From assembly GCF_026340565.1 (NCBI RefSeq), contig NZ_JAPEPB010000001.1, positions 6,670,001-6,734,000 on the forward strand: DNA of 64,000 nucleotides, in the 5' to 3' direction. Positions within the stretch are counted from its first letter, which is position 1. Every line of letters begins with the position of its first letter. The notes below the pieces were generated by a model. The model did no database searches. It was not told the origin of the DNA and saw nothing but the letters and a program-made list of their open reading frames with translations. This document shows, piece after piece, positions 39,708 to 47,991 of this stretch. The DNA is from Kitasatospora sp. NBC_01287. GTDB lineage: Bacteria > Actinomycetota > Actinomycetes > Streptomycetales > Streptomycetaceae. Made by a program: the position numbers and the translations under genes.

Positions 39708-41510
39708 GTGTCCTACCGTAATTCCGCGGCCGGAGCGGTGGCCGACACCGAATTCGGTGTCGTGGAGCGGGAGGTGGCGGCCTCGGTGGGCGGGCCGGCG
39801 GAACGCCGGCCCGCGCGTACGAAGCCGGCCTCCGAGCGGGCACCTGTGTCACAGCTGCTCGAACTGCTCGTCGACGCCGGGCTCGGGCAGGTCGAGGTGT
39901 TCGCCGAATACCGGATGCCCGGTACGGCGAGGCGGCTCGACCTGCTGGTCGCCGGAATCCACCCGGAGACGGGAGCGCCGTCCTACCTCGTCTTCGAGGT
40001 CGAGCGAGGGGGTGGGCCGGGGGCCACCGCGCAGCTCCGGAGCTACTGCGACTACCTGGTGTCGACCAACAGCGGCTTGCGGGATCACCCCGAGCGGGTC
40101 GCCGGGCTGGTCTACCAGGCGGGGGCCCGCCCCGGCGGCGCGCCGGAGGCCTCGGCGGATGACCGCATCAGGGTGTTCACGCCGCAGCGGCATCCGGAAC
40201 TGGTGGCATTCCTCCGGAGCCGACTGGCGCCGGTCTCCGGTGCCTTCGCCGCCGACCAGCTCGTGGCGGCGGAGCTGTCCGAGCCGAGGCCGCTGATCGC
40301 GGCGGCCCGCGCCGAGGTCCGCGAGAACGAGCAGTTCGTGCTGCTCGCCGAGCAGCGGATCGCCCACGACGCGGTGTTGGCGGCAGTGGCACGTACCCGG
40401 TCGGAGGGGGGCAAGCGCGCGGTAGTGATCACTGGCGGGGCGGGGACCGGGAAGAGCGTCGTGGCTCTGTCGCTGCTGGGGGAGCTCTCCCGGGCGGGCA
40501 CGGTGGCCCTGCACGCCACCGGGTCGAAGGTGCTCACGACGGCCTTGCGGAAGTCGATCGGCGGAGCGCGAGGAGCGGGGCTGTTCCGGTATTTCAACAG
40601 CTTCGCCGGTGCCGAGCGGAATTCGGTCGACGTGTTGATCTGCGACGAGGCGCACCGGCTGCGCGAGACGTCCGCCAATCGCTACACCCGAGCGGCGGAC
40701 CGCACCGGGAGGAGCCAGATCGGCGAGATCATGGAGGCTGCCAGGGTCAGCGTCTTCCTGCTCGACGAGCGGCAGAGCGTCAGGCCGGGCGAGATCGGCA
40801 CCCTGCGGGAATTGCTGGGCGAAGCCGCCCGGCTCGGAATTCCTTGCACGATTGTCGAATTGGGTGAGGTCTTCCGGGGGAACGGCAGCGAGGAGTATCC
40901 GGATTGGGTTTCCGGGCTGCTCGACCCCACCCCGGGCGAACGGCGCGCCTGGGTGCCCGACGGCAGGTACCGGCTCGGTGCGGTGGAGTCACCGCAGGAG
41001 ATGGAGGAATTCCTGGCGGCGGAAATGGCGGCCGGCCGTTCGGCCCGACTGACAGCGGGGTTCTGCTGGCCCTGGCACACCGGCGTCCGGCCCGGGCAGC
41101 CGCTGCCCGCCGACGTGGTGATCGGGGACTGGGCGCGGCCGTGGAACGTGGCGGGTGACCGGGCGGTCGGTGACGCGCCCCCGGCCGCCGCCTGGGCGAC
41201 CGATCCCAGGGGCTTCGGCCAGATCGGCTCCGTCTACACCACCCAGGGCATGGAGTACGACTGGAACGGTGTGATCTTCGGGCCAGACCTCGTCTGGCGG
41301 GCCGATCGGTGGCAGGTGGACCGGACCGCGTCCAAGGACCCGGTGTTCACCAGGAGAGGGCGCGATGTCGACGTCGACGCGATGATCCGCAACACCTATC
41401 GAGTGCTGCTGACCCGTGGGATGCTCGGCACCTTGCTCTACTCGACCGACGCGGAGACCCGGGCCAAGTTCCGTGAACTCTGCCCGCCGATCCAGGAGTT
41501 GCGGCCCTGA
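39708..41510 (+). CDS. DUF2075-type superfamily 1 ATPase/helicase-like protein with possible N-terminal nuclease-like domain
   Basis: A 600-residue protein. The ATPase half has Walker A GGAGTGKS (243-250), Walker B VLICDEAH (309-316), a motif III-like LLDERQSVRPGE (351-362), VYTTQGMEYDWNGVI (509-523) and the arginine-finger block NTYRVLLTRG (562-571), the pattern of DUF2075 proteins. Residues about 45-200 contain RRLDLLVAG (D78) and YLVFEVERG (E97, E99) before an Arg/Gln-containing helix, resembling a PD-(D/E)XK nuclease fold but with Glu in place of the catalytic Lys. Weaker GC3 bias and its position between core genes suggest horizontal gain. Start GTG 39708 has GGGAGA upstream. Roles in DNA repair or phage defence are speculation. 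Confidence 0.78.
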   Translation: MSYRNSAAGAVADTEFGVVEREVAASVGGPAERRPARTKPASERAPVSQLLELLVDAGLGQVEVFAEYRMPGTARRLDLLVAGIHPETGAPSYLVFEVERGGGPGATAQLRSYCDYLVSTNSGLRDHPERVAGLVYQAGARPGGAPEASADDRIRVFTPQRHPELVAFLRSRLAPVSGAFAADQLVAAELSEPRPLIAAARAEVRENEQFVLLAEQRIAHDAVLAAVARTRSEGGKRAVVITGGAGTGKSVVALSLLGELSRAGTVALHATGSKVLTTALRKSIGGARGAGLFRYFNSFAGAERNSVDVLICDEAHRLRETSANRYTRAADRTGRSQIGEIMEAARVSVFLLDERQSVRPGEIGTLRELLGEAARLGIPCTIVELGEVFRGNGSEEYPDWVSGLLDPTPGERRAWVPDGRYRLGAVESPQEMEEFLAAEMAAGRSARLTAGFCWPWHTGVRPGQPLPADVVIGDWARPWNVAGDRAVGDAPPAAAWATDPRGFGQIGSVYTTQGMEYDWNGVIFGPDLVWRADRWQVDRTASKDPVFTRRGRDVDVDAMIRNTYRVLLTRGMLGTLLYSTDAETRAKFRELCPPIQELRP

Positions 41511-41521
41511 GCGGCTGCGCC

Positions 41522-42037
41522 TCACACCACCGCGCCGCCGTGCGGGTCGTGGGGCTCGTCGGGGTCGCGGTCCTTCATGCGGGCGACCAGGGTGGTGAAG
41601 CCGCCGAGGAAGGCGGTGAGGCCGACCCAGGCGGGCCAGCCGGAGACCTCGCCCCAGACCAGGGCGTCGAAGAGGAGCAGGGCGGGGCCGCCGAGGACGG
41701 CGATCCAGGCGAACTTGGCGGTGGTGTCGCCGGTGGGCAGGGGCGGCGGCTCGGGCGGGATGTAGTGGCCCTCGTCGGGGTCCTCGGCGGCGTCCCAGTC
41801 GCGGGGGCCGGGAGCGGCCGGGGTGACGGAGGGGGCGATGGTGGTCCTGGCGCGCAGGTTCTCGATCTCGGGCCAGTCCGGGCGGTTGAGGTCCACCGGG
41901 TCGTCGAACTGCGCCACCAGCGCCGCGAAGATCGCGTCCTGCTCGGCCTGGCTCCCGGGGCGGGGGGCGGGGCGCTGCTCGCTCTCCTGGGGGCGCTCCT
42001 CGTCGTCGCCCGCCGTGTTGTTCTCGTGCTCGTGCAC
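41522..42037 (-). CDS. Hypothetical membrane protein with two C-terminal helices
   Basis: A 171-residue protein. The N-terminal half (about 1-100) is acidic and Pro-rich, cytoplasmic by inference, and includes QDAIFAALVAQFDDP and a Pro-rich YIPPEPPPLPTGD. Two membrane helices follow: KFAWIAVLGGPALLLFDALV (about 107-126) and WVGLTAFLGGFTTLVARM (about 137-154). Function unknown. Start GTG 42037 has AAGGG about six bases upstream. It lies 26 bp after the esterase gene and probably shares its transcript; its stop is 12 bp from the convergent DUF2075 stop. Confidence 0.75.
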   Translation of the reverse strand: MHEHENNTAGDDEERPQESEQRPAPRPGSQAEQDAIFAALVAQFDDPVDLNRPDWPEIENLRARTTIAPSVTPAAPGPRDWDAAEDPDEGHYIPPEPPPLPTGDTTAKFAWIAVLGGPALLLFDALVWGEVSGWPAWVGLTAFLGGFTTLVARMKDRDPDEPHDPHGGAVV

Positions 42038-42063
42038 TGCCGGCCCTTCGGTCCTGGTGGCCC

Positions 42064-42846
42064 TCAGCCCCGCTGGTCGGTGGCCTCGGTGCCCTGCGTG
42101 ACCCCGGTCAGCCGGCGGACGAACCCGAGGGACTCCTCGAAGATCAGTTCGGCGTCGTGGTCCAGGGTCGCGACGTGGTAGCTGCGCTCGCAGAGCCGCT
42201 CCGTCACATCGACCGAGGATATCCGGGCGCGGACCAGAGCGGAGTTCGCCGGCGAGACCACGTGGTCCTGCGGGCTGCGCAGCAGCAGCACGGGCTGGCC
42301 GACCTGCGGCAGGGCCTGCTGGACGGTGCGCCAGAGCTTGGCCAGGGACCAGGCGGCGTGCAGCGGGATGCGGTCGTAGCCGAGCTCGGTGGCCCCGGGC
42401 AGCGCGATGTCCCCGCTGATGCCCGGCAGGCTGGGCAGCAGGTGGCGGAGGACCGGGAGCAGCGCGGTGGCCGGGTTGTCCGAGCGCACCGAGGGGTTGA
42501 CCAGTACCACGCCGGCCACCAGGTCCGGGTGGTCGGCGGCCAGCCGCAGGGTGAGCGCGCCGCCCATCGAGAGGCCGAAGACGAAGACCCGCTCGCACTC
42601 CTCGGCGAGCAGCAGCAGTTCGCGGCTGACCTCGGCGTACCAGTCCTCCCAACGGGTCACCTGCAGGTCCTGCCAGCGGGTGCCGTGGCCGGGCAGCAGC
42701 GGCAGCGAGACGGTCAGGCCGGCGGCGGCGAGGTGCTCGGCCCACGGGCGCAGGCCCTGCGGGGAGCCGGTGAAGCCATGGCAGAGCAGCACGCCGATCG
42801 GGCCACCGCGATGGTGGAAGGGTTCGGCACCGGGCAGCGGCGGCAT
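42064..42846 (-). CDS. Alpha/beta-hydrolase, Est30-like carboxylesterase
   Basis: A 260-residue alpha/beta-hydrolase. The nucleophile elbow is VFGLSMGGALTLR, the acid is probably Asp in RSPQDHVVSP, and the base is His in SYHVATLDHD. The oxyanion segment is VLLCHGFTGSPQGLRP. The size and motifs fit the monoacylglycerol lipase/Est30 group; substrate unknown. Start ATG 42846 is set by AAGGAG eight bases upstream; longer starts at 42885 and 42942 lack a site. Confidence 0.87.
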   Translation of the reverse strand: MPPLPGAEPFHHRGGPIGVLLCHGFTGSPQGLRPWAEHLAAAGLTVSLPLLPGHGTRWQDLQVTRWEDWYAEVSRELLLLAEECERVFVFGLSMGGALTLRLAADHPDLVAGVVLVNPSVRSDNPATALLPVLRHLLPSLPGISGDIALPGATELGYDRIPLHAAWSLAKLWRTVQQALPQVGQPVLLLRSPQDHVVSPANSALVRARISSVDVTERLCERSYHVATLDHDAELIFEESLGFVRRLTGVTQGTEATDQRG

Positions 42847-43005
42847 CCAGGGGACTCCTTCGCGGAAGGGGAGGGCCGCGGCCATCGTTGCACGGGGTCG
42901 GCGGGGCGTACAGACCTCCCGGTAGGCGCGGCGCCGCGGCACCGGTGCGTCGAGGGGGTCGCCGGGGCATTAGGATCGACCGGTCTGCAATACAGGAGGT
43001 CCGGG

Positions 43006-43857
43006 TTGTTCTACCGACTGATGAAGATGATCGTCGCGCCGATGCTGCGGATCTTCTTCCGGCCGTGGATGGAAGGTGCGGAGAACATCCCGGACGAGGG
43101 TCCCGCGATCATCGCGAGCAACCACCTGTCGTTCTCGGACTCCTTCTTCCTACCTGCCCTGATGAAGCGTCGGGTGACCTTCATCGCCAAGGCGGAGTAC
43201 TTCAACACTCCGGGCCTGAAGGGAAAGCTGACCGCCGCCTTCTTCAAGGGCGTCGGCCAGCTCCCGGTGGACCGCTCGGGGGTGCGCGGGGCCGGCGAGG
43301 CGGCGATCCGCAGCGCGATCGCGGTGATCGACCAGGGCGAGCTGTTCGGCGTCTACCCCGAGGGCACCCGCTCGCCCGACGGCAAGCTCTACCGCGGCAA
43401 GGTCGGCGGCCTGGCCCGGGTCGCGCTGCAGACCGGCGCGCCGGTGATCCCGGTGGCGATGATCGACACCGAGAAGGTGCAGCCGCCCGGCCAGGTGGTG
43501 CCCAACTTCGGCATCCGCCCCGGCATCCGGATCGGCCGCCCGCTGGACTTCTCCCGCTACCAGGGCATGGAGAACGACCGCTTCATCCTGCGCTCGGTCA
43601 CCGACGAGGTGATGTACGAGATCATGCGGCTCTCCGGCCAGGAGTACGTGGACATCTACGCGACCGCCGCCAAGCGGCAGATCGCCGACGACAAGAAGCG
43701 GGCGGACGCCGAGCGCCGGGCCGAGCAGCGCGCGGAGCGAGCCGCGGAGAAGGCCGCCGAGAAGGAGAAGCAGGCCGCCGAGAAGGCAGCCGCCGAGGCG
43801 GCCGAGGGCGAGCAGGCGGCCGGGAAGCCGGCCGACAAGGAGCCGGGCGACTCCTAG
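43006..43857 (+). CDS. plsC: 1-acyl-sn-glycerol-3-phosphate acyltransferase (PlsC family)
   Basis: A 283-residue acyltransferase that makes phosphatidic acid from lysophosphatidic acid at the membrane. The catalytic HX4D motif is NHLSFSD, and the substrate motif is YPEGTRSPDG. Residues about 225-283 form a charged Lys/Glu/Ala-rich tail of helical heptads (EKAAEKEKQAAEKAAAEAAE), extra to the family core. Start TTG 43006 is well supported by AGGAGG with 6-base spacing. It is divergent from the esterase gene. Confidence 0.9.
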   Translation: MFYRLMKMIVAPMLRIFFRPWMEGAENIPDEGPAIIASNHLSFSDSFFLPALMKRRVTFIAKAEYFNTPGLKGKLTAAFFKGVGQLPVDRSGVRGAGEAAIRSAIAVIDQGELFGVYPEGTRSPDGKLYRGKVGGLARVALQTGAPVIPVAMIDTEKVQPPGQVVPNFGIRPGIRIGRPLDFSRYQGMENDRFILRSVTDEVMYEIMRLSGQEYVDIYATAAKRQIADDKKRADAERRAEQRAERAAEKAAEKEKQAAEKAAAEAAEGEQAAGKPADKEPGDS

Positions 43858-43965
43858 GGTCGGACGGCTCATAGGGTTCCGACAGCTTTGGGGTCGGACA
43901 GGCTCTTGGGCCGGCCGGCCGGCGGTGCGGGGCGGTGCGGCGCGGTGCGGAACCGGGGGAGAGCG

Positions 43966-45123
43966 ATGGCGGTGCCGGGCGGTGGCCCGAGCGCGGTGGC
44001 GGCGGCCGGCGGGATGTCGGTGGAGCTGCCGCTCTGGCGGGCGATCAGCTGGTTCAGGCTGGTCGCCCTGGCCTACGCGCTGATCCGGTTCGACCTGGCC
44101 TACCTGCACGTCCGCCACCCGGTGGCCGGCTGGATCTACCTGGGCGCCCTGGTGCTCTGGACGCTGGCCACCTCGCGCGCCTTCGGCAACCCGGCCCGCT
44201 GCGGCTGGCCGATGCTGGGCGTCGACCTGGCCATGGCGATCACCGGTGTGCTGCTCAGTGGATATGTCGACACCCCGCAGCGGATCGCGGCCGCCGCCGT
44301 GACACTGCCGACGATCTGGGCGGCCGGCACGGTGCTCGGGTTCGCGGGCAAGGGGGGCTGGCGGCTCGCGGCGGCGTCGGGGGTGCTGATCGGGGCCGCC
44401 AACATCGCCGGGCACGGCGGCCTGACCCTGGACAACGTCCACAACTGCGTGGTGCTGCTGCTGGTCGGCTGCGCCATCGGCTACGTGATGGAGCTGGCCC
44501 GGGCGAGCGAGGCCACGCTGAGCGAGGCGCTGCGGGTGGACGCGGCGACCCGCGAGCGGGAGCGGCTCTCCCGGGACATCCACGACGGCGTGTTGCAGGT
44601 GCTGGCGCTGGTGCAGCGTCAGGCCGGTGCGGTGGACGAGCGGCTGGGACGGCTGGCGGGCGAACAGGAGCGGGCGCTGCGCACGCTCATGACGAGCGCT
44701 CCGCTCCCGGCGCAGGCCCGCCGGGACCGGCGCGACCTGCGTGAGCTGCTCGCCCGGTACGCCGACGAGCGGATCACCGTCGCGGCCCCGGGCACCCCGG
44801 TGCTGCTGCCGGGTGACGCGGCCGAACAACTCGCGGCCGCCGTCGGCGCGGCCGTGGACAACGTCCGGCGGCACGCCGGTCCGCAGGCGCGGGCCTGGAT
44901 CCTGCTGGAGGACGAGCCGGCGGCGGTGACCGTCTCGATCCGCGACGACGGCCCGGGCCTCCCAGCGGGGCGGCTCGCCGAGGCCCGTCAGGACGGGCGG
45001 CTCGGGGTGGCCCAGTCGATCGAGGGTCGGCTGCGCGATCTGGGCGGCACGGCGGAGTTCAGCTCGACGCCGGGTGAAGGCGTCGAGGTCGAGTTGACGG
45101 TGCCGAGGGCGGGGGAGGGCTGA
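43966..45123 (+). CDS. macS: Sensor histidine kinase of a MacRS-like two-component system
   Basis: A 385-residue NarL/DesK-type (HisKA_3) kinase. The membrane input region has four or five helices between residues 30 and 175 and little extracellular sequence. The phospho-acceptor is H206 in LSRDIHDGVLQVLALVQRQ. The ATP-binding domain has the N box in AVGAAVDNVRRHA and G box in IRDDGPGLP, although DHp and catalytic spacing is short. Start ATG 43966 follows GGGGGAG. It ends TGATG overlapping the regulator. By position and type it corresponds to MacS of S. coelicolor, which affects antibiotic production. Confidence 0.85.
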   Translation: MAVPGGGPSAVAAAGGMSVELPLWRAISWFRLVALAYALIRFDLAYLHVRHPVAGWIYLGALVLWTLATSRAFGNPARCGWPMLGVDLAMAITGVLLSGYVDTPQRIAAAAVTLPTIWAAGTVLGFAGKGGWRLAAASGVLIGAANIAGHGGLTLDNVHNCVVLLLVGCAIGYVMELARASEATLSEALRVDAATRERERLSRDIHDGVLQVLALVQRQAGAVDERLGRLAGEQERALRTLMTSAPLPAQARRDRRDLRELLARYADERITVAAPGTPVLLPGDAAEQLAAAVGAAVDNVRRHAGPQARAWILLEDEPAAVTVSIRDDGPGLPAGRLAEARQDGRLGVAQSIEGRLRDLGGTAEFSSTPGEGVEVELTVPRAGEG

Positions 45124-45791
45124 TGGCGGGCGAGCGGCTGCGGGTGATGGTGGTGGACGACCACCCGATGTGGCGGGAGGCGGTCGCCCGGGACCTGACC
45201 GACGCGGGCTTCGAGGTGGTCGCCACCGCCGGGGACGGCGCGGAGGCGGTGCGCCGGGCGGCCGCGACCGGGCCGCAGGTGCTGCTGCTCGACCTGCACC
45301 TGCCGGTGCTGCCCGGGGCCGAGGTCTGCCGCCAGGTGCTGGCCCGCGACCCGGGCCTGCGGGTGCTGGTGCTCTCCGCGAGCGGGGAGCACGCGGACGT
45401 CCTGGAGGCGGTGAAGGCCGGCGCGCTGGGGTACCTGGTGAAGTCGGCCGGACGCGAGGAACTGCTCGACGCGGTGCGGCGCACGGCCGCCGGCGACGCG
45501 GTCTTCACCCCGGGGCTGGCCGGCCTCGTGCTCGGCGAGTTCCGCCGGCTGGCCGCCGACCCGACCCCTGCCCCGGGCCCGCCGGTGCCGCAGTTGACGG
45601 CGCGGGAGACCGAGGTGCTGCGGATGGTGGCCAAGGGCCTGTCGTACCGTCAGATCGCGGACCGGCTGGTGCTCTCGCACCGCACGGTGCAGAACCACGT
45701 GCAGAACACGCTCGGCAAGCTGCAACTGCACAACCGGGTCGAGCTGGTGCGGTACGCGATAGAGCGCGGTTTGGACGACGAGCTGAGCTGA
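45123..45791 (+). CDS. macR: LuxR/NarL-type response regulator (MacR-like)
   Basis: A 222-residue regulator with receiver and HTH domains. Receiver: acidic D12/D13 in VVDDHPMWRE, phospho-acceptor D57 in VLLLDLHLPV, and conserved K107 in GYLVKSAG. The LuxR HTH (about 153-215) has LTARETEVLRMVAKGLSYRQ and IADRLVLSHRTVQNHVQNTL. It should be phosphorylated by the kinase encoded by the overlapping gene upstream. The symbol is given by position and similarity to the MacRS pair and is not tested. Confidence 0.87.
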   Translation: MAGERLRVMVVDDHPMWREAVARDLTDAGFEVVATAGDGAEAVRRAAATGPQVLLLDLHLPVLPGAEVCRQVLARDPGLRVLVLSASGEHADVLEAVKAGALGYLVKSAGREELLDAVRRTAAGDAVFTPGLAGLVLGEFRRLAADPTPAPGPPVPQLTARETEVLRMVAKGLSYRQIADRLVLSHRTVQNHVQNTLGKLQLHNRVELVRYAIERGLDDELS

Positions 45792-45847
45792 TGGGGGTGG
45801 GTGGTAGAAGTCGACCCGGTCGACCTCTGCCGAATGGGGGAGGATGA

Positions 45848-45913
45848 GCACCCCATCGCCGGAGCGAGCGGCCCGGGACTCCGTGAGGTGAGTCCACGGC
45901 GGCGATGGGGTGC
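45848..45913. repeat. 14-bp inverted repeat with nested 6-bp hairpin
   Basis: The left arm 45848-45861 and right arm 45900-45913 are exact inverse complements separated by 38 bp; a second stem pairs 45876-45881 with 45890-45895 inside. It lies between the end of the macR-like gene and the accessory block that follows. It may be a branched terminator for macRS or a recombination-related site. Confidence 0.7.
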
Positions 45914-45946
45914 GCTGAGGGAGTAGCCGTCGGGCGATGGCGCGGG

Positions 45947-46315
45947 CTACTCGGCTTCAGGGGACGGAGACTGACGAATCGTCCGGACCATGCCGTCGGG
46001 GAGATCGCCGGGCCCGGCCAGCGGTCCGGCTTCCAGACGCCCGGCCCCGCCGTGCAGCAGGAACCGCCACTCGACCGTCTCGCCCTCGCCGAGCCGCTTG
46101 ACCTCCCAGGCGAGCGCTTCGGCATCGCCGAGCCAAGCGTGCAAGTCCCTGCGGCACTTGGGGCTGACGAGCGGTACGACCGCGCGCAGGATCCGCCGTG
46201 TCCACCGCGCGGCCTGCTCCGGCGTGTCGTGCTGGGCTTCGACGGTCGAAGGCCCGCCGACCGTGGCCAGGGTCGACCGGTAGCGGGTGTAGTAGCCCGT
46301 GGTCGCGTCAGGCAC
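45947..46315 (-). CDS. Hypothetical protein downstream of the GHKL ATPase
   Basis: A 122-residue protein beginning at GTG 46315 (MPDATTGYYTRYRSTLATVG). It has conserved-looking Trp, Arg and acidic residues (AARWTRRILRAVVPLVSPKC, LGDAEALAWEVKRLGEG, VEWRFLLHGG) but no motif I recognise. It is predicted soluble. The start overlaps the stop of the upstream ATP-binding protein gene by 8 bases, so the two are coupled. A function in the same signalling module is inferred from position only. Confidence 0.65.
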   Translation of the reverse strand: MPDATTGYYTRYRSTLATVGGPSTVEAQHDTPEQAARWTRRILRAVVPLVSPKCRRDLHAWLGDAEALAWEVKRLGEGETVEWRFLLHGGAGRLEAGPLAGPGDLPDGMVRTIRQSPSPEAE

Positions 46316-46730
46316 GTGCGACCTCGCACCAGATGATCTTGCCGCCGGTCGGCACGGAACAGTGCCCCCACGCGTCACTGAGCAGCTCGACGAGCAGCAG
46401 GCCCCGGCCGCCTTCTGCCGTGTCGTCCTGTGGCTGGCGGCGCGGTGGCACCGTCGTCAGGCGGTCCCAGACGGTGATCTGGACGTGGTCCGCGTGCAGG
46501 TGGAGCCCCAGGATCGGGCACTGCCGGTGTGCGAGGCCCTGGTCGCAGTCGGCGAACTTGATTGCGTTGCTGGCGAGTTCGGAGACCAGCAGCTCCAGCC
46601 GGTCGGTCGCGTCCTCACCCAGGCCCCATCCGGCGAGCGTGTCGCGAGTGTGGTGGCGGGCGAGTGGCACCTCGGTGAGGCGGCAGGAGAGGTTGAGGTA
46701 GACGGTCTCGGGCGCGGGCAGCGTCATCAC
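46308..46730 (-). CDS. GHKL ATP-binding protein, anti-sigma factor (SpoIIAB/RsbW-like) type
   Basis: A 140-residue HATPase_c single-domain protein common in Streptomyces. The N box is DRLELLVSELASNAIKFA and the G box is GGRGLLLVELLSDAWG, with GGKIIWCEVA at the end. It may act as a Ser/Thr kinase or anti-sigma regulator, but the partner is not encoded nearby. Start GTG 46730 has AGGGAG nine bases upstream; ATG 46727 is nearly equivalent. It is divergent from an XRE/DUF5753 regulator, a very frequent neighbour pair. Confidence 0.85.
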   Translation of the reverse strand: MMTLPAPETVYLNLSCRLTEVPLARHHTRDTLAGWGLGEDATDRLELLVSELASNAIKFADCDQGLAHRQCPILGLHLHADHVQITVWDRLTTVPPRRQPQDDTAEGGRGLLLVELLSDAWGHCSVPTGGKIIWCEVARA

Positions 46731-46868
46731 AGTGGGTAACTCCCTGATCACGGGAAGCCTTGCGCTGCATGAGCGTGGGGCATGACAGTCCGTCAGCGCA
46801 ATGTCTGGCGAAATAGCAATTGCTTGTTCGATTGAAACGCGGCTCCCGTGGGGTGGAGAATGATCGCT

Positions 46869-47711
46869 GTGACACCATCAAGTCCCGTTGTGCGACGCAG
46901 GCGTCTCGGCCTGGAACTTCGAGCGGTCCGCGAGGCCAAGGGCCTCAAGGGCGATGAGACGGCCCGCCGCCTCAAGTGGGCCGCCTCCAAGTTGTCCCGC
47001 ATTGAGCGCGGACACATCGCGCCGACGCTCGCCGATGTGGTGAAGCTGCTCGACCTGTACGGCGTTGGCGACCAGTCACGCCGGGACGAGCTCACCGTCC
47101 TGACCAAGGAAGCCCGGAAGAAGGGCTGGTGGCAGCTCTACTCGGACATCCCGTACTCGACGTACATCGGCCTTGAGGCCGAGGCGTCGGAGATGTTGAC
47201 CTACCAGCACGTCGTTCCAGGCCTGTTCCAGACGGAGAAGTACGCCGAGGTCATCAACAAGTCGACGGTGCCCGGGATGACTGAAGAGGCGCTGGAGCAG
47301 CGCGTCGAGGTCAGGATCGCCCGGCAGGCGATCCTGACCCGTCCGTCTCCCATGGAGGTGCGGGCCGTGCTGGACGAGTCCGCGCTGCGCCGGATGGTGG
47401 GCGGGCCGGTGGTCATGCGGGAGCAGCTGGAGCAACTGCTGAAGCTGACCGAGTTGCCCAGCGTCCTGATGCAGGTCATCCCGTTCTCAGCCGGTGGCCA
47501 CCCTGGGACACTGGTGGGGCCGTTCGTCATCCTGCGCTACCAGGATCCGGCCGACCCCGCCGTGTTGTACGTGGAGGGCAACGCTGATCCCTACCTCGAT
47601 CGTGAGGGCGAGGTAGAGCGCTTCACGAAGACGTTCGACGTCCTGAGAGCGAGCGCGCTCAGCGTCGATCACACGCGGGCGCTGATCAGAAAACTGGTGA
47701 CGGAGCTTTGA
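46869..47711 (+). CDS. XRE-family regulator with DUF5753 domain
   Basis: A 280-residue protein. The N-terminal helix-turn-helix (about 10-65) reads RRLGLELRAVREAKGLKGDE and KLSRIERGHIAPTLADVVKL. The DUF5753 effector region (about 90-275) contains YIGLEAEASEMLTYQHVVPGLFQT and LPSVLMQVIPFSAGGHPGT, as in BldB-neighbourhood regulators of Streptomyces. Start GTG 46869 is preferred because GGAG lies ten bases upstream, whereas ATG 46860 is only one base from that site. It overlaps the DUF397 gene by 4 bases. Confidence 0.88.
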   Translation: MTPSSPVVRRRRLGLELRAVREAKGLKGDETARRLKWAASKLSRIERGHIAPTLADVVKLLDLYGVGDQSRRDELTVLTKEARKKGWWQLYSDIPYSTYIGLEAEASEMLTYQHVVPGLFQTEKYAEVINKSTVPGMTEEALEQRVEVRIARQAILTRPSPMEVRAVLDESALRRMVGGPVVMREQLEQLLKLTELPSVLMQVIPFSAGGHPGTLVGPFVILRYQDPADPAVLYVEGNADPYLDREGEVERFTKTFDVLRASALSVDHTRALIRKLVTEL

Positions 47712-47941
47712 GTACCACCAAGCAAGAGCAGGGCATGGGCAGCGTCGACCTGACCCGTGCCGTGTGGCGGAAGGCCAAGAAGAGCCAGGGCAACGGCGAG
47801 TGCGTCGAGGTCGCCGTCCTCGACGGCGTCGTGGCCATGCGGGACAGCAAGCAGCACGGGCGCGGCCCGGTGCTCGTCTTCACTCCGGCGGAGTGGGACG
47901 CGTTCCTGGACGGTGCCAAGGGCGGCGAGTTCGACCGCTGA
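47708..47941 (+). CDS. DUF397 domain protein
   Basis: A 77-residue DUF397 protein with the usual pattern AVWRKAKKSQGNGECVEVAV, VAMRDSKQHGRGPVLVFTPA and EWDAFLDGAKGGEFDR. DUF397 proteins are small partners of XRE/DUF5753 regulators, often as an inhibitory pair. Start TTG 47708 overlaps the regulator's TGA (TTGA), so translation is coupled. A long hairpin follows immediately. Confidence 0.9.
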   Translation: MSTTKQEQGMGSVDLTRAVWRKAKKSQGNGECVEVAVLDGVVAMRDSKQHGRGPVLVFTPAEWDAFLDGAKGGEFDR

Positions 47942-47952
47942 GTGCGCACTGA

Positions 47953-47987
47953 CGTGGAGCCCCCGGTAACTGGCCGGGGGCTCCACG
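47953..47987 (+). terminator. 14-bp hairpin between convergent DUF397 and trpE/G genes
   Basis: The arms 47953-47966 and 47974-47987 are exact inverse complements with a TAACTGG loop. The hairpin occupies nearly all the 50 bp between the two convergent stops and should terminate both. Confidence 0.85.
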
Positions 47988-47991
47988 CCGT

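Noticed and set aside
43150..44874. 574-residue minus-strand frame over plsC and macS
   Set aside because: Antisense shadow across two well-supported genes; amino acid composition is atypical and no motif is present.
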